From NCBI GenBank assembly GCA_004123355.1, contig SCHM01000008.1, positions 1,049,501 through 1,113,500 of the forward strand: DNA of 64,000 nt. Reading direction: 5' to 3'. The notes under the pieces are model-generated. The model searched no databases. It was given only the letters and a program-made list of their open reading frames with translations, and was not told where the DNA came from. A program made the position numbers and the translations under genes. This document shows positions 36,760 to 48,980 of this stretch, piece after piece. Source of the DNA: Amphirosellinia nigrospora. Taxonomy: Eukaryota > Ascomycota > Sordariomycetes > Xylariales > Xylariaceae. How positions within the stretch are numbered: position 1 is the first letter of the stretch; every line of letters starts with the position of its first letter.

Positions 36760-37645
36760 TTAGATCCGCGGATCGGTACCTGTGTAGGGATGTAGATATC
36801 TGGGACTATATTGTGTATTATAGCTGTATGATGTATATGGGTCGTTGCATCACCTATAGAGATGTGAATCATCGCTATTCCCATTTATAGGGCTATGATA
36901 TGCTCCTGATTTTGAAATGGACCAACCTAGCGCGTCGTCCTTGGCTCCTTGGAAGAAGATAGATCGGTTTCTTGCAACGAAAATGGGTCATAATAAGCAG
37001 CAGGTAAACAAGGGACGGCGGTACTTCGTTGCCATGACGAGGGATAGACACTCTCATAGGATTTATAACTGTGACGGACAAGACGATGGCGTTGTCGCTG
37101 TCGCCATTTGGCCACAACGGTATATAGACTCCACATCTCCGCGACAATAACGTAGTATACAAGTGAACAATGATCCCTGATAGCAGTAGCACTGAGCTCG
37201 ACCGACTTGGTGCCTATACTAGAAACACGATCACCTTGTTACAGTGTTCTCGCACGGAGATAGTGCCACCTGGTTCTCGAACGGAGCTCGCTGAACACTA
37301 CCCTACGAGGCTGAGGCAGTCGTACGAAGATATCGTGAGTCTCAGAAGCAGACACCGAAGCTGAACTCGAACACCGAGACACTCGCTTCTCCGGCTACAC
37401 AGGTTGGCGGAGGTTCGCGAAGGAGAGGAGAATTCTGAGCATAAAAGGGCACGAATCCTCCTTTCGAGAGGATAAGGAACTTAGATATATATGGCCCTTT
37501 GGCACCATAGTGGCTTATTACTCAATCTAAATCCCATTCCAAGCCCTCAATCAGAGCCCTTGCGACACTGTTCTACATCTGTTTGTTGACGAAAAGCTTG
37601 TCGCGAGCAAAGGAGGGTTACAAGAAAGCGACGACTTTTTTATTG
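36760..37645. other. Intergenic, no gene recognised
   Basis: Roughly 890 bp downstream of the TyrRS gene. Two short frames (36917-37150 plus, 36893-37192 minus) overlap each other and match nothing I recognise. Confidence 0.5.
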
Positions 37646-38281
37646 TTAGTCATTCTCCCCCGACAGAACATTATCCCCATCTGATATCATACTAGGGCCT
37701 GTAGATGTGTGAGATACCGAGGTTTGTAGACGAGTGTTGATTATGTCTTGCTGCCCTGCTGACGAGCGTGCACGTTCTTGCGGTTCCGCAGGCTTGTCAT
37801 TCGTGAAGTGATGCGGCGCTATCGCGAGTGTGTCGTCGGTCATCGTAGCATTGTTGACCACGATGGCATTGTCGGGTGTAGGTAAAACGCGATAGGGAGG
37901 AGGGTTGTCGTCTACAGCTACTTCGCCATTCACATGGCAGTAGCCATAGGTTGAAATATTGCTGTACGGCATACGAGCCCATCTGCAATTGATTCCTTCA
38001 TTATGTATTGGCTGCATCTCCAGTGCCTCGTTTTGACAAGACCGATCTAATTGGGTTGTCAATCGGGGTCCAGGAAATGGGAAACCCCACAGGTCATCAT
38101 CGGATGCCCAGCTTGAGAGAGTTGCTATCAGAGTGAACATGGCGGAGTAGAGAGAAAACCCTAACCGCCAGTTATACAGTAGAGTCAATGGCACCGTGAT
38201 GAGAGCTTGCCCGTAGTCTCTGCGTTCGGTGATTTGTAGTCTTGTATTCCTCGTTGCAATAATACGTGTGGAAAGAAGCAA
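37646..38281 (-). CDS. Hypothetical protein with one possible membrane segment
   Basis: An open frame of about 210 codons with no ATG at its 5' limit, so an upstream exon is likely if the gene is real. A hydrophobic stretch near residues 30-58 (ALITVPLTLLYNW ... LYSAMFTLIATLSSW) could be a membrane helix; the rest is polar, with a Pro-rich NPPPYRVLPTP segment. I do not recognise a family. Its length is notable in a gene-poor region, but a chance frame is quite possible. No function is offered. Confidence 0.3.
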   Translation of the reverse strand: MLLSTRIIATRNTRLQITERRDYGQALITVPLTLLYNWRLGFSLYSAMFTLIATLSSWASDDDLWGFPFPGPRLTTQLDRSCQNEALEMQPIHNEGINCRWARMPYSNISTYGYCHVNGEVAVDDNPPPYRVLPTPDNAIVVNNATMTDDTLAIAPHHFTNDKPAEPQERARSSAGQQDIINTRLQTSVSHTSTGPSMISDGDNVLSGEND

Positions 38282-40392
38282 AAAGTATAGTGGTGTGAGT
38301 GCGTAGTATTAACTTGATTTTAGGATGATGGGTATGGAGCAGATCTGGTAGTATACTACCTGGGTAGGGTAAAAGAAACTCTCCGTCTTTCACTACGCTC
38401 GACGGAAGGTTCCAACTATAACCGCCAGGGAAAAGTGTATTTCGGCCCTGCACAGGTACTACCCGGAAACCTAGAGACAAGCAAGTGGCGAACGCCTCGC
38501 CCGGTCACAGCACGGACTCCTATATTTTCAGACACAACAAGACCACGAGAAACCATCCTCCCATGACAAACACTACTTAAGAGACAAGTGTGCGTGTGTT
38601 CACTACAAAAGTAAGATACACCAGGAGTTCTGGTGTTTTTATTTTTGCTGGTTTTAGCTACTAATATGAGAATATGACTAAGGATTCGGATTGGAAAAGA
38701 GGACACTACTTGTAAGAAAGCTGAAGTTGTTTCGAGAGGTGGTAGCTCCATGAAATTCAATCCGAAAAAAACATTGTTGAAGTATCCTGGCGACTCAAAA
38801 TTAATATTTCATGACTTCTGTGGAATTCCAAGACCTATAGATAGTAATTAGGTTTACGTTTTCAGCTACGTATAGACATATGATGGGCACGAACAAACAA
38901 TGGGATGGTAAAAAACGGTGACAATAGTTAGATACTAACTTGCAAGGACTGTCTACGCTGATTTATAGTAGCTGGGTGCACAGTAGCTCATATAAGTCTG
39001 TGTCGCCTGGGATTCGTATACGCCAATACCGGATATGAGGAGGAAATGAACTTCTTTCTGAAACGGATATCTACTTTCCAACTTCTTAGCCTTCTAATAA
39101 TATCCCTGATATAAAAATAATAACATAATATCCAAGGTCAACCTACGAATAGGCTTCAAGGCATTTGGAGAGGAGAGAGAATATGCCACAATACAGGCTT
39201 AAGTTCAGAACTATAGCTAGTTTAAACAAAGAGAAGTATCCGGAGAGAGTTCGCAAACAACGAGCAATTTAACCGGGTGTGACATGCAGTCTATATTAGC
39301 ATACAGGCACCCTTAGCAACGGCTGCCACCACTTCAAACAGGACGGAATAGTGACGAACTATCTTGTTCAACAAAGCCGCTTCGGCACACGCGCACAATT
39401 TTTGAGTGGCCCCGGTTGTTCTCTATCGTTGCGATTAGAGATCCTTGGTTAATTGGGAAGGACGGGTGAGTGTTAGTTACGCCTGGAGATTTGGTTCTAG
39501 TTTGGGGCTTCGGTTTCTAACTATAGGTACTTGGTAGGTATATGGACGTACGTAGTACAACCTAGTAGTACCTACCTCTCCACAGAGACTCATGGATAAG
39601 CAGATACAAAATCCTCCCTCACTTCACTCGAAACGTGACAAGCAAACATACTGAAAGCTAGGTAATATATAGTTTAATTAGGTGTAGCCAATAGGCATGG
39701 CCGGGGCCTGTTTAACTGACCTTAAGGGTCTACGCCGCCTAAATCGCAAAATAGTTTACCCACCTGGATGGTTGGTGGCGGCGAGGATAGCTCTTTAATT
39801 CCATGACGACATCTCGAGTATCTGATCAGCACGTAGAATCGCTTACTCGTGCCCGGGAACGCTTCTGTCCAAAAAACAGGAAACGGTAAGCAAAAGAGGG
39901 CAATCCAGGAGCGTGAAACCAAACACACGTAACACTACCCAGTACCATGTGGGATATTGTGGGTGGCTGGATGTTTTCTCTCTCTCTCTCTATATTATCC
40001 AGCGTATTCCACCAGCTCGTCAGGAACAAACAACATAAATGTCTTCTTAAACCCAAAATGCGACCACCGCTCTTGAACTCTTATACAGCAAGGAGAACTC
40101 CTGACTTACATCCATCCCCACGCGCATCGTCTATATTACATTTCTTCGTCAAGTGTAGTCTTCTTCTCGTCCTTCTAATCCCCTAACGTCCGTGGAACGA
40201 GATAACCGGCCGATACAACACATACCTTTTCCGTCTCCCGTGTATTCTACTCCATCCCAACCCTGGACTGGATAAACAATATCTTGTGCTGACTTGTAGG
40301 TATGTTATTATGTATGGGCATGTCAAACGCCGGAAAACGCCGCCCGCCATGTATCGCTAGGGTGTCCTGGCCCTGGATATGAATGCCCCAAG
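38282..40392. other. 2.1 kb gene-poor, AT-rich region
   Basis: No credible gene. AT-rich around 38750-39200, a TC dinucleotide run at about 39979-39991, and copies of the CCTA/GGTAC-type motif near 39525-39580. Confidence 0.5.
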
Positions 40393-42413
40393 TTACACAA
40401 GTTTCGATTCGTTCGAGCTACCAAAATGCGCCGTTTTCCATCTTTCTATTGCACCTCCTTTCAAACACGTTATTTTCAAACATAAGTAATCATTTAGTCC
40501 TTTGAAATTGGGACAACGCAAGTCCCAAGGTTTCTTGAGGTTATCTGGCTTGCATACAGCCTCGTTTGCGAAGCCGCGCCACCGGTCTAGCAGATCAGTC
40601 TGGCGTATATTCTCGGCCTGCGTGAAGAAGCTAAAGTGTCCAACCACGGCACGTGTATCGATGATGAAAGGCCGGCCCGTCTTCTTCGGATCGTTTTCGT
40701 TATGGCTTCTTCGTCGTCGTCATCCATAGGTAGATGCTTCTTGATATCGGAGCCCCAGACAGCAACAAAGTTAAGGTTGTACCGCCGGAACTGCGTGTCG
40801 AAGATTTGCTCGCCACCTAATGTAGGCATGCCTTTCCGTGTTGGCGCTGGCACGGTCTTATCCTTGTCCGGCCCTTTGGCACTGGCTGGATATGTCGCTG
40901 GTCGCCCGAAGAAGTAGCGTGAAATTTGATTTTTCTCGAGATTGTATAATAGGAGTACTGTTGCTGCGCGGCCATAGCCCATGATTTCCAGACCGGGCTA
41001 AATGCGATGAAATCTCCTCCGGGATTCTGGTCATACCTACCCATCGAGGTGTGGAGGAGGTCGAAGTTGTCCTCGGAGACTAATACGAAGGAGTGGCCAC
41101 GATATGGCACCTTTGGATACATGATACTCTGGTCGTTCTTGTTTCTCAACCTTTCTAGTTTATGTTCCGGATATCTATCAAGCTCCGACAGACGCCAACT
41201 CTCGGATGAATTACGGTGCGGGGCACGATTCGGGTCCGGCACGAACGGGTAGATGGCGTTATGGTGGAATTGTTCCATACCCGTGATGGGGCTGTTGACT
41301 AGATGAGCCGAGACCCCATATGCATGTGGTACAGCAAGTCGCGTGTGCACGAGCTGAGGAATCGCATCCTGATGGATATAAACCTGATAGGAAGATTAGC
41401 TAATCACCATTTGCGGTCCACGTTGAAAGGTCACTTACAATGTCATCGTCAAGCTTGATATACATGGTCTTATCCCCGGTAGCATACTTCCACAAACATC
41501 CATATTTTTGGTCGTTCTTCTTGCAGTCATCGTGGCCCACGATTTTATAGCCTTGATTCTCCTTCACGAGAGCATTCAACCACGCCATGTCGTCCTCGTC
41601 CTCGGTATGGGCCATGAACCACACTTCATCGAGGTATCCGCCATTGGATGCGAGGTTTTGTTGGAGATAGCAGTCTAAAATGTCGACATATCTCTTTCTC
41701 CCGAAGAATACCATGGCGATGATCTTGAAGCCCTTTGGCTTTTCCCAACCGCCTTCAGGCGCGATGCTATGGTGGTCTACGTGGTCGACGCGGTCGTAGG
41801 AGTCAATGTCGTAGTTCCCGTGGTTGTCGACAGGCCAGGTGGTGCAGAACCCAGAGTCAGGGTCAGGTAGCGCGGTCTCGATAGCATCGTCGGCTTCAGG
41901 CTCAGGCTCAGGCTTGGTCTCGGGCTTAGTCTCAGTCACGGTCTCGGGCTTGGGCTTAGTCACAGGCACAGTCGTGATCGTGGTCGCCGCCGCCGCCGCC
42001 GCCGCCGTCGTTGTTGCTGCCGTTGTTGCCGCCGTCTCAGTTGCAATTACGGCGGTGGTGGACTCGGAAGTGTTGGCATGCCGGGACGGCCTGAGCGGGC
42101 CGTATGGATTAACGAGCAAGACGGTGACGGTGAAGGACACGGCGAAGATGACGATCAGTAGGCGCGGGTTCAGCTGGCTCAATTTGCGAATGGGCAACCA
42201 GCTGGGCAAGGGGATGGACTGTATGCGCTGCCACAGTTGTCGCGGCGAGGACCGGTAAGGTGTGGACCAATGGCCGTACCCGCCATCGCCGTTCGCCTCG
42301 TCGTAGTCGAAGTCGAAGTTGTCGCGAGAGGAAGCGTAATCCTCGTCGTCGTCCTTGGACGACATCAGCCGGGCCTGGGCGTCAGCCTCGACATCGTTTC
42401 CGTCCTGCCTCAT
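40393..42413 (-). CDS. Type II membrane glycosyltransferase-like protein with DDD motif
   Basis: About 655 residues, start at the ATG at 42413 (MRQDGNDVEADAQARL), intron 41384-41438. Layout: acidic cytosolic tail (~95 residues), one membrane helix (LLIVIFAVSFTVTVLLV), then a low-complexity stem (Thr/Ala run and Pro-Glu-Thr-Lys repeats), then a globular domain. The globular part has KIIAMVFFGRKRYVDIL, WFMAHTEDEDD and YIKLDDDIVYI, the last resembling the metal/nucleotide-sugar-binding DxD of GT-A enzymes. The type II topology suggests the Golgi or ER lumen. Frame breaks occur near 40990 and 40690. The family is widespread but poorly characterised in Pezizomycotina to my knowledge; donor and acceptor are unknown. 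The 5' leader contains a perfect 8 bp repeat directly before the start codon. Confidence 0.75.
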
Positions 42414-42416
42414 CTT

Positions 42417-42448
42417 CTTCGTGTCTTCGTGTCTTCGTGTCTTCGTGC
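42417..42448. repeat. Four-copy 8 bp tandem repeat in a 5' leader
   Basis: CTTCGTGT is repeated three times plus a fourth copy with one change (CTTCGTGC). It sits 4 bp upstream of the glycosyltransferase-like start codon, in transcribed leader if the start is right. Copy-number change would alter leader length but not protein. Confidence 0.85.
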
Positions 42449-43908
42449 ACAGCGTCGACGACAACAATGGTTCCAAGACTTGCCAACACCACGCCGTTCC
42501 CAGAAAGAAAAAAGGGCTTCGGCAGTAGATGTCAGAAGAAGCGCGGGCTAGGGGCCAAGAGCCACGGCTTTGTACTTGTATACCATCTCTGGCCTACTGT
42601 AGGTAGCTAGAAACTGGAGAGCGGAGAGTGGAGAGTGACTAAGCTGGAAGCAGGCTTAGTGGGCTGTAGACAGTTTGCCCCGGGCCTATGATGAAACCAT
42701 GGGCAGCCATGGGTAATTAATAAAAGCAATAAAAGCCCGCTTAGGCCTATGACAGGCCCGCCGTGTGCTCACTGGCGTGTGCGACTGTGTCCCTAGCGTA
42801 CCTGGTGTGAGTACATGTAGTGTAGGGGAATCTATCTGTACAAGTAGGTACCTGTAGAAGGTGTGCTGCACTACATAGACTACTTAAGTACCTACCTAAG
42901 CAGCATGGCACCATGTTGGCTGCTCACATAATACGCATGTACATCGCCTCCAGCCTACATTAAGTACATTAGGCAACCATGTATCAGTAGGTACATGCTG
43001 TGTCCCTAGGTACTAAATATAATGCTAACAACATTTATTATTTAAAAATAAAAAAACTTCCCATATAATTTAATTATAATTACATCATAAGTAAACAACT
43101 GCTGCAATCAGAAGGGATCGCCATCTGCCACTAAGCTATTTTCCATTTGCAGGAAAGGGTTGGAGTTAGAGTGCACATAAGTATATGTTTTGGCTCTGGC
43201 TCTCTGCTCTCTTGGATTAGGTAATCATCCAGAGTGCCTATACCTAGGTACTTAGTGTACTTGTACACGGCCAGCAACAAGTAAGTAGGCCTGGTCACCT
43301 CGTACCAGCACATATATAGTACCTCGGTAAGGAAAGACGGTTGTTGGCCTAACACTGATAAAATAAAATAAGATTGGAAGACACTCGTATTTTGTGGTAG
43401 TGCACTTAGGCTATACCTAATACGGCTGTCTCGGGTCGAGCGGAGCGATCCCTACACATGTCATGCATCTTGATCTCGATGGCGCTTTTTCCCTGCCACA
43501 GTCAGTGGTACTTATTAATGATTGACTGATCATCCATTTGGATCTTCGTTCACCTGTGGCAGGTAACTCACTAACTAACCCGGTACAGAACTCTGGCTTC
43601 TGCTCTGGGTATCCCGCGTGTTAGCCCCCCTTCTTCGCCGTCTTCTTCTTTATCTTTGCTTGTTTCTCGGTAGTGCGCCTGTCCCAACACGTTACCGTGG
43701 CTTGGCACGACGGGCTAACAGCTCTCTAACAAGCAACAGGAAGTGTTGGATGAAGCTTGCCGGGTTCTAGACCGTTGACTGTCTGGACAATCTCTGGGCA
43801 TACGCACGCTAAGCATTTCTGCTAGGGACGAACCTAGGCTGTCGAGGCTCTGACGCGACCGAGATCGACCAATCAAATCCATGAACACTTCAGTCCTCCT
43901 ACCAACCT

Positions 43909-43937
43909 AGGTAGGTAGGTAGGGGTAGGTAGGCCAG
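43909..43937. repeat. CCTAGGTAGGTAGG-type tetranucleotide cluster
   Basis: The longest local run of GGTA units, preceded by CCTA, giving a palindrome-centred array. It is one of many related intergenic copies in this window. Confidence 0.7.
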
Positions 43938-45680
43938 GTCTATGAAGGTCCGGGCAGACCCCCTATGCATTGCTCTGTGTACCGTAGATAATCAAAATGT
44001 ACACCATGACCAGCTGGAATTTGTGGTTAACGTACATGAAGCATGAGGCAAGAGAAGTAGGACGAGGAGGAGTGGTGGTTCTGCTGTGCCGCAACCCGCT
44101 GCCACAGTTCAATAACCCTGCTGCCGCGGCTCCATGATCTGTCCAGACAGCTCTTGAGCCCTTCGTTCCTCGATGGCTGTGTGCGGTACACGCCATGAAT
44201 GACGAGCCTGTTCGAAAGGGGGAGATGGGGATGCCCCAGAACGGAGCGATGAAGCTATCTCCCGCGGTTCTGCTCTAAAGCCCTCTAAACCCTTGAATAC
44301 GAAGCTTTTATATTAGCTAGCCAACAAGGGGCGACAAGCTGCATAACTAGTCGCCCAAATTGTAGTGTAGGTATGCAAGTAGCGCCAGACCCAATGAGTC
44401 GGATCCATCCACACCTTCATACAATACCTACCTACGTAACTTACCTAGGTAGGAAGTACTTGGTATTGAATTTTGAATTTGCTGCATTCCCCGACACACT
44501 TGTAAGTGTGAAAAGTGTGAAAGTGGACATTTCATCCCATCAGTGACCAGTGATAACCAAAGGTACAAGTAAGTAAAGCCCGACAAATAAATACACCTAA
44601 CCTTGGGTAGTTTGGGGGCTGCAAGTTATACCGAAAACGGTTATAACATTCGCAACGGCTGTGGAGATGCCTATTGGGACTAAGGGTCGGGACTAAGGGC
44701 TCGCAATAGGCATCCGTATAACTTTCGGCCGAGCTACAAACTGGTAATAACCAAGAGCAGAAAACTCGACAAATGAAACTTGGGAGTAATGTAACCGTGA
44801 CGACGAAGTGACTAAACACGCTTGTTAGACCTACAGTAGGCAATACAATAATCAAACTGGATAGGTATCTACTGTAGCCTAAAGCGTTATACACATCCAA
44901 CGGCGAGACAATGTTGGTGGCACAGCAGAGGAACAGCAGAGAAACACATCCCTTACCTCATACTACAAGTCCTACATGCCGACTTCCAAGTCGCCCTGGC
45001 ATTAAAAACTGGGTGGCAGTGGCTAGAGACAACATGAATACATATTCATTTCCTGAGTGATTAAAAACGAGCACTTTTCGCACGGATAGATAAATAAATC
45101 TCGCGTCGCTTCAATAGGCCTCACGGTAAGCTCATAGCCCGTCTGACGATGAAAAGCTCGTGGGCACCTCTTTGATCGCATGAGATGCACCTCATCGTCT
45201 GACAGACATGCCCGGCTTGAGAAGGGTATATATGAGACGATTATCGCCATCGTTGGTCCTTCGGGACACAGCATCGTTGGCTTATTCAGTAATGAGCAAG
45301 TAACTGCCTAGTATTATGTAAGTAGGTGTACTCCTACAATTGAAGTGAGATAAGCCTGGGTCTATGATGTGCACACCTTTAGGTGCCTACCTAGGTTTCT
45401 TGAAAGCGAACATTGAGACACTAACATTTTGGGATCTGTTTCTTGTTTGAGTCGGGTACCTGGAATGACCAAGAACAAATTGAACCAAAATGAAGTCCCT
45501 CGGGCGGTAACCTAACGCCGAGCAAGGTCATAATTTCTTCTGGTGTCATCAATCTCCAACACATACATGCCTTATCTCAATACCCCGAATAGAAATAGTT
45601 GCTCAAGTAGAACGAGCCGATTAACAGTAAAAATCTATACTAAAGCGTTCAAATAACATCGGCACCAACTACCAATACAC

Positions 45681-45715
45681 AACCAACCAACCAACCAACC
45701 AACAACCAACCAACC
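45681..45715. repeat. (CCAA)n microsatellite
   Basis: About eight CCAA units with one single-base slip. It lies just downstream of the terpene synthase stop codon, so within its probable 3' UTR. Confidence 0.85.
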
Positions 45716-45727
45716 TGATTGACTGAC

Positions 45728-47059
45728 TCAAGCAGGACTCTCAGCAAGCCCCAGATCCCGGAGCTTATACCGCTCCGAACAAGTATGAAAAGAGACATAG
45801 CCCAATACGTGATCCTTCCAGTACTGTGCATAGGGCTCCTGCCCCTCGAGAGCCAGCGCGATGCGGCGATGTAGGTCGCCGCACTCCTCGACGGTCTTCT
45901 TTAACATCTCATAAACACAGATGCCTTCGTACGAGGCGCGGCAGTGCACGTAAGTATCTGTTTCCATCGCAACTTGTTCTTTGTAGAACCTAATAAAAGG
46001 CCAGGCCATATTGTCAGCCTCGGTCAATTCTAGCCATGCTCTATGCGTCGTAACTAAGAAATCCGCTTACGAAAAAACATCATTCGTCGGCAAAGCCACC
46101 GATTCATATCGCCAACACACTGGACATAGCGGTAGGCATCCGGGCAAACCGTCTTCGGGAACGTCATATAGGCATACGCCTCGGCCATTCCGTTCTTATC
46201 CCGAATATAAGACGCCCAGCTCTCGCCACCCTTCGTGCGGACTATCTTGGGCCCGTCTGAACCCTCCAGGGCTGAAGCATTCACAAAGTCCAGACTCGCG
46301 GTCACGATGAAATTCGCGATTTGGGGGGAATAGAGCTGGTAGCTCAACCGGAGCCAGCGGTCCCATTCTCGCGCCAAGTCGTTGGTATGTCGATCCTCAC
46401 CTCCCGCCAGGAACCGCGGTACAAACTGGTGCCATTCATCCGGATCGCTGCACGCCTCATCGTCCAATAGGATGGCGAACCAAGTGAAAATGGCCGCGTA
46501 GATCCGTATTTCGATCGGAAGGTTGATGTAGCAGAACTTTTCATCCAAAGACGTCAACAATTCCGGCGCCGGACTCGCGTGGCCCGAAAGGAAGACTCAC
46601 ATATCCGTAATGTGCACCTGCTTGAAAACAAGACCGAACGCGAGCCTTCAGGGTATGGGATTCCTGTGCGAGCTGCCTCGCGGTGCAGGCCCTGTATATA
46701 ACACCAGGGTCAATAATTCCCATCGACCTTGTCGGATTCGCAAGAGTAGAATGTGCTTGTTAAGGCAACTCGTGTCTCCGAGACATCTCAAAAGGGGGAA
46801 TAAGAGACTTCAGCGACTGACCTCGAACAGGGCACGACGGTCATTTCTGTGGGCGCCGCTGTATCCCACTGCCGCGGCCGTGGCAGTTAGTAATCGATTG
46901 ACCAAAATACATGGTGTCATATGTGTATAACTCCCAAGGGAAAACAACAGGAACCCGATTCTAAGACTTTCCTCGACAGTAATCTGACTTACAGGCTGTT
47001 TGATACTGAACCAGTAGTGGTTTGACCTTGAGCCTGATATCGTCAGAAGTCGCGTCCAT
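45728..47059 (-). CDS. Trichodiene-synthase-like class I sesquiterpene synthase
   Basis: Terpene cyclase of the trichodiene synthase/longiborneol synthase (TRI5-like) superfamily; it would ionise a prenyl diphosphate, probably farnesyl diphosphate, with Mg2+. The ATG at 47059 (MDATSDDIRLKVKPLL) is followed by a GTAAGT donor. The middle N-terminal exons (46600-46980) were not fully resolved. Later introns are 46537-46600 and 45990-46070. Diagnostic features: the Asp-rich metal motif in AILLDDEACSDPDEW; NFIVTASLDFVNA; FPKTVCPDAYRYVQ; and the NSE motif NDVFSFYKE, completed only by splicing. The C-terminus reads ETDTYVHCRASYEG and HVLGYVSFHTCSERY. One frame break near 46080, just before the NSE motif, is a missing base. 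No P450 or other tailoring gene is next to it in this window. The product is unknown. Confidence 0.83.
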
Positions 47060-48196
47060 TGTTACTAGATGGCTAAAGACTGCTAGATTCTAGGTCTTGC
47101 TTTAGAAGCTGTAAGTTCTCTGCGGTAGGCTTGGAATGGGACTTCGGCTCGTTCTGCTCTGATCTCCAAGTGACGAGGACATAAGGGGGACATAAGGGGG
47201 GACCAAGAGATATATTTATACAGCTTCGCCTACTTAAGAGCTTCCCGGATGCGTTTACCTATTGTGCGAGAGAGTGTGACAGGGGCCTGTACTCCAGTGC
47301 TTGGGACTCATTGTTCTACTCAGCTAATAATCTCTTTGGGGTCACAGGGTCTCTAGTTTCCTATTTCTGCTGCAGTGTACCCTCGCTCAAAGCCTCTTAT
47401 TCATAATCGAGATTCGAGGGCCTTCACCTCATGTCCTAGGCATTGACTAATACCTCTTCTTCCCTTTTTTTCTTTTTGATCATGACGCCACTGCTAAAGT
47501 AGGCATGAGTCTCGGATGCGTGAAGTATGGCATTCTAATGCGTAGGAGCACCCAAAGCTTTGCGAATGCATGGGACGTGGCGGGCTGCTCGCTGAGTAAT
47601 TCTACCAATACAAGACAGGTTCATCATAGACTTACGGTATTGTTATTAAGTTATATCGGTAGCTGAGGTAATAAATAGTAAGGGTGCTTAGTAGGTTTAC
47701 ATCGTAGCGGTCAAACCTACCCGGCTGAAGATGGTTGGCAAATTGGGTTCTACATCCCGGAGACAGACTCGTCTCATAAGGGATCAAGCCACCACCGAAT
47801 ACAGGCCGATTGTGGTCAGCTCCGGAAGTGCCCACGTCGCTGCAGTACGCTGTCAGTCCCCACCCAAGTACCGCACATTTCTCCGGCTCCGAACAAGGTG
47901 GGGGCCCCACCGACCTGCAGCCCTAGACCCACTCCATTACCTACAATCGATAGGTACCTCGAAGCTCCCTTTTTCAACCAATCGAAGCACGCCCAAAAAA
48001 AAAAGGCTGAAGCTCCACCACCACGGTGAAAGAAATTGCTGGCAGCTAAAACACACAGCTACCTCATCGTTCAACCACCCAAAGACCCTTGTGAACGGCG
48101 TCGCCACTTAACAATACACAGACGCCCATGCCTCAATTGGCCTCAGACAAGGAGAGAGAGCACAAGTCATCCATTCGCAATAAGTTAGACATCGCC
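47060..48196. other. Divergent promoter region, terpene synthase / GAR1
   Basis: 1.1 kb without a convincing gene. A run of A (near 47996-48005) and short frames on both strands were judged non-coding. Confidence 0.5.
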
Positions 48197-48980
48197 ATGT
48201 CGAGAGGAGCGCCGCGAGGACGTGGCTTCGGCGGCGGACGTGGAGGTGGTGGTCGCGGCGGCGGTGAGTCTAGTCTCCCTTCTTAACCAGGCTCTGTGCT
48301 CTTGTCGTAGGGCTCTTCATGCCTCCGCTTTGCCAAGAAGAAGAAGAAGAATGAGAAGAACCGAGGGAAGCAAGAAGAAATCGACTAACGCGAGATAGGC
48401 CGCGGTGGTTTCGGACAGCGCGACTTCGGCCCGCCCGACACGATCCTCGAGATGGGTAGCTTCATGCACGCATGCGAGGGCGAGATGGTGTGCTCGAGCG
48501 TGAGCGCCCAGAACAAGATCCCGCAGTTCAACGCCCAGATATTCCTCGAGAACAAGACAGCCGTCGGCAAGGTCGACGAGATCCTCGGCCCCATCAACCA
48601 GGTTTACTTCACCATCAAACCCTCCGAGGGCATCCAGGCCCAGTCTTTCAAGCCGGGCGACAAGTTCTTCATCGGCGCCGAGAAGGTCCTCCCCTTCGAG
48701 CGCTTCCTCCCCAAGCCGAAGCCCCCGCCGGGCGCCCCCAAGGTCAAGAAGCCTAGTCGCGGCGGTGGACGAGGCGGTGGCCGTGGAGGACCCATTCGAG
48801 GAGGTGGCCGTGGAGGATTCGGTGGTGGACGTGGCGGGCCTTCGAGGGGGGGCGTGGTGGTTTTGGAGGCGGTAGGGGTGGTCCTCGCGGCGGCGGCGGC
48901 GGCTTCAGCAGGGGAGGAGGCGGTGGTGGATTTGGTGGTCGTGGACGGGCGGAGGTGGCTTTAGCAGAGGAGGACGATAG
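48197..48980 (+). CDS. GAR1: H/ACA snoRNP protein Gar1
   Basis: Core protein of H/ACA ribonucleoproteins, which guide pseudouridylation of rRNA in the nucleolus. Exon 1 (48197-48263) encodes a Gly/Arg-rich start ([14 protein letters not shown]); intron 48264-48398 (branch-like CGACTAACG); exon 2 carries the conserved core: [35 protein letters not shown] and [18 protein letters not shown], then a long RGG tail. About 215 residues. Two frame breaks in the tail, in a seven-G run near 48846-48852 and a GGG near 48946, hide the real ending GGFSRGGR with its stop at 48978-48980; both are explained by one missing G. Without this, the tail is read in the wrong frame. Confidence 0.95.

Larger units (their letters stand above)
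42449..45727. other. 3.3 kb gene-poor region
   Basis: No gene recognised. Contains an AT-rich island (43015-43095), several clusters of CCTAGGTAGGTA-type sequence (42840-43010, 43240-43265, 43905-43935, 44425-44465, 45315-45400) and a CCAA microsatellite at the right end. Open frames are short and unlike known proteins. Confidence 0.5.

Noticed and set aside
38282-40392. Transposase or reverse transcriptase remnants in AT-rich stretches
   Set aside because: No frame showed recognisable catalytic motifs and no terminal repeats or target duplications were found by eye; RIP-mutated remnants cannot be excluded without a repeat search.
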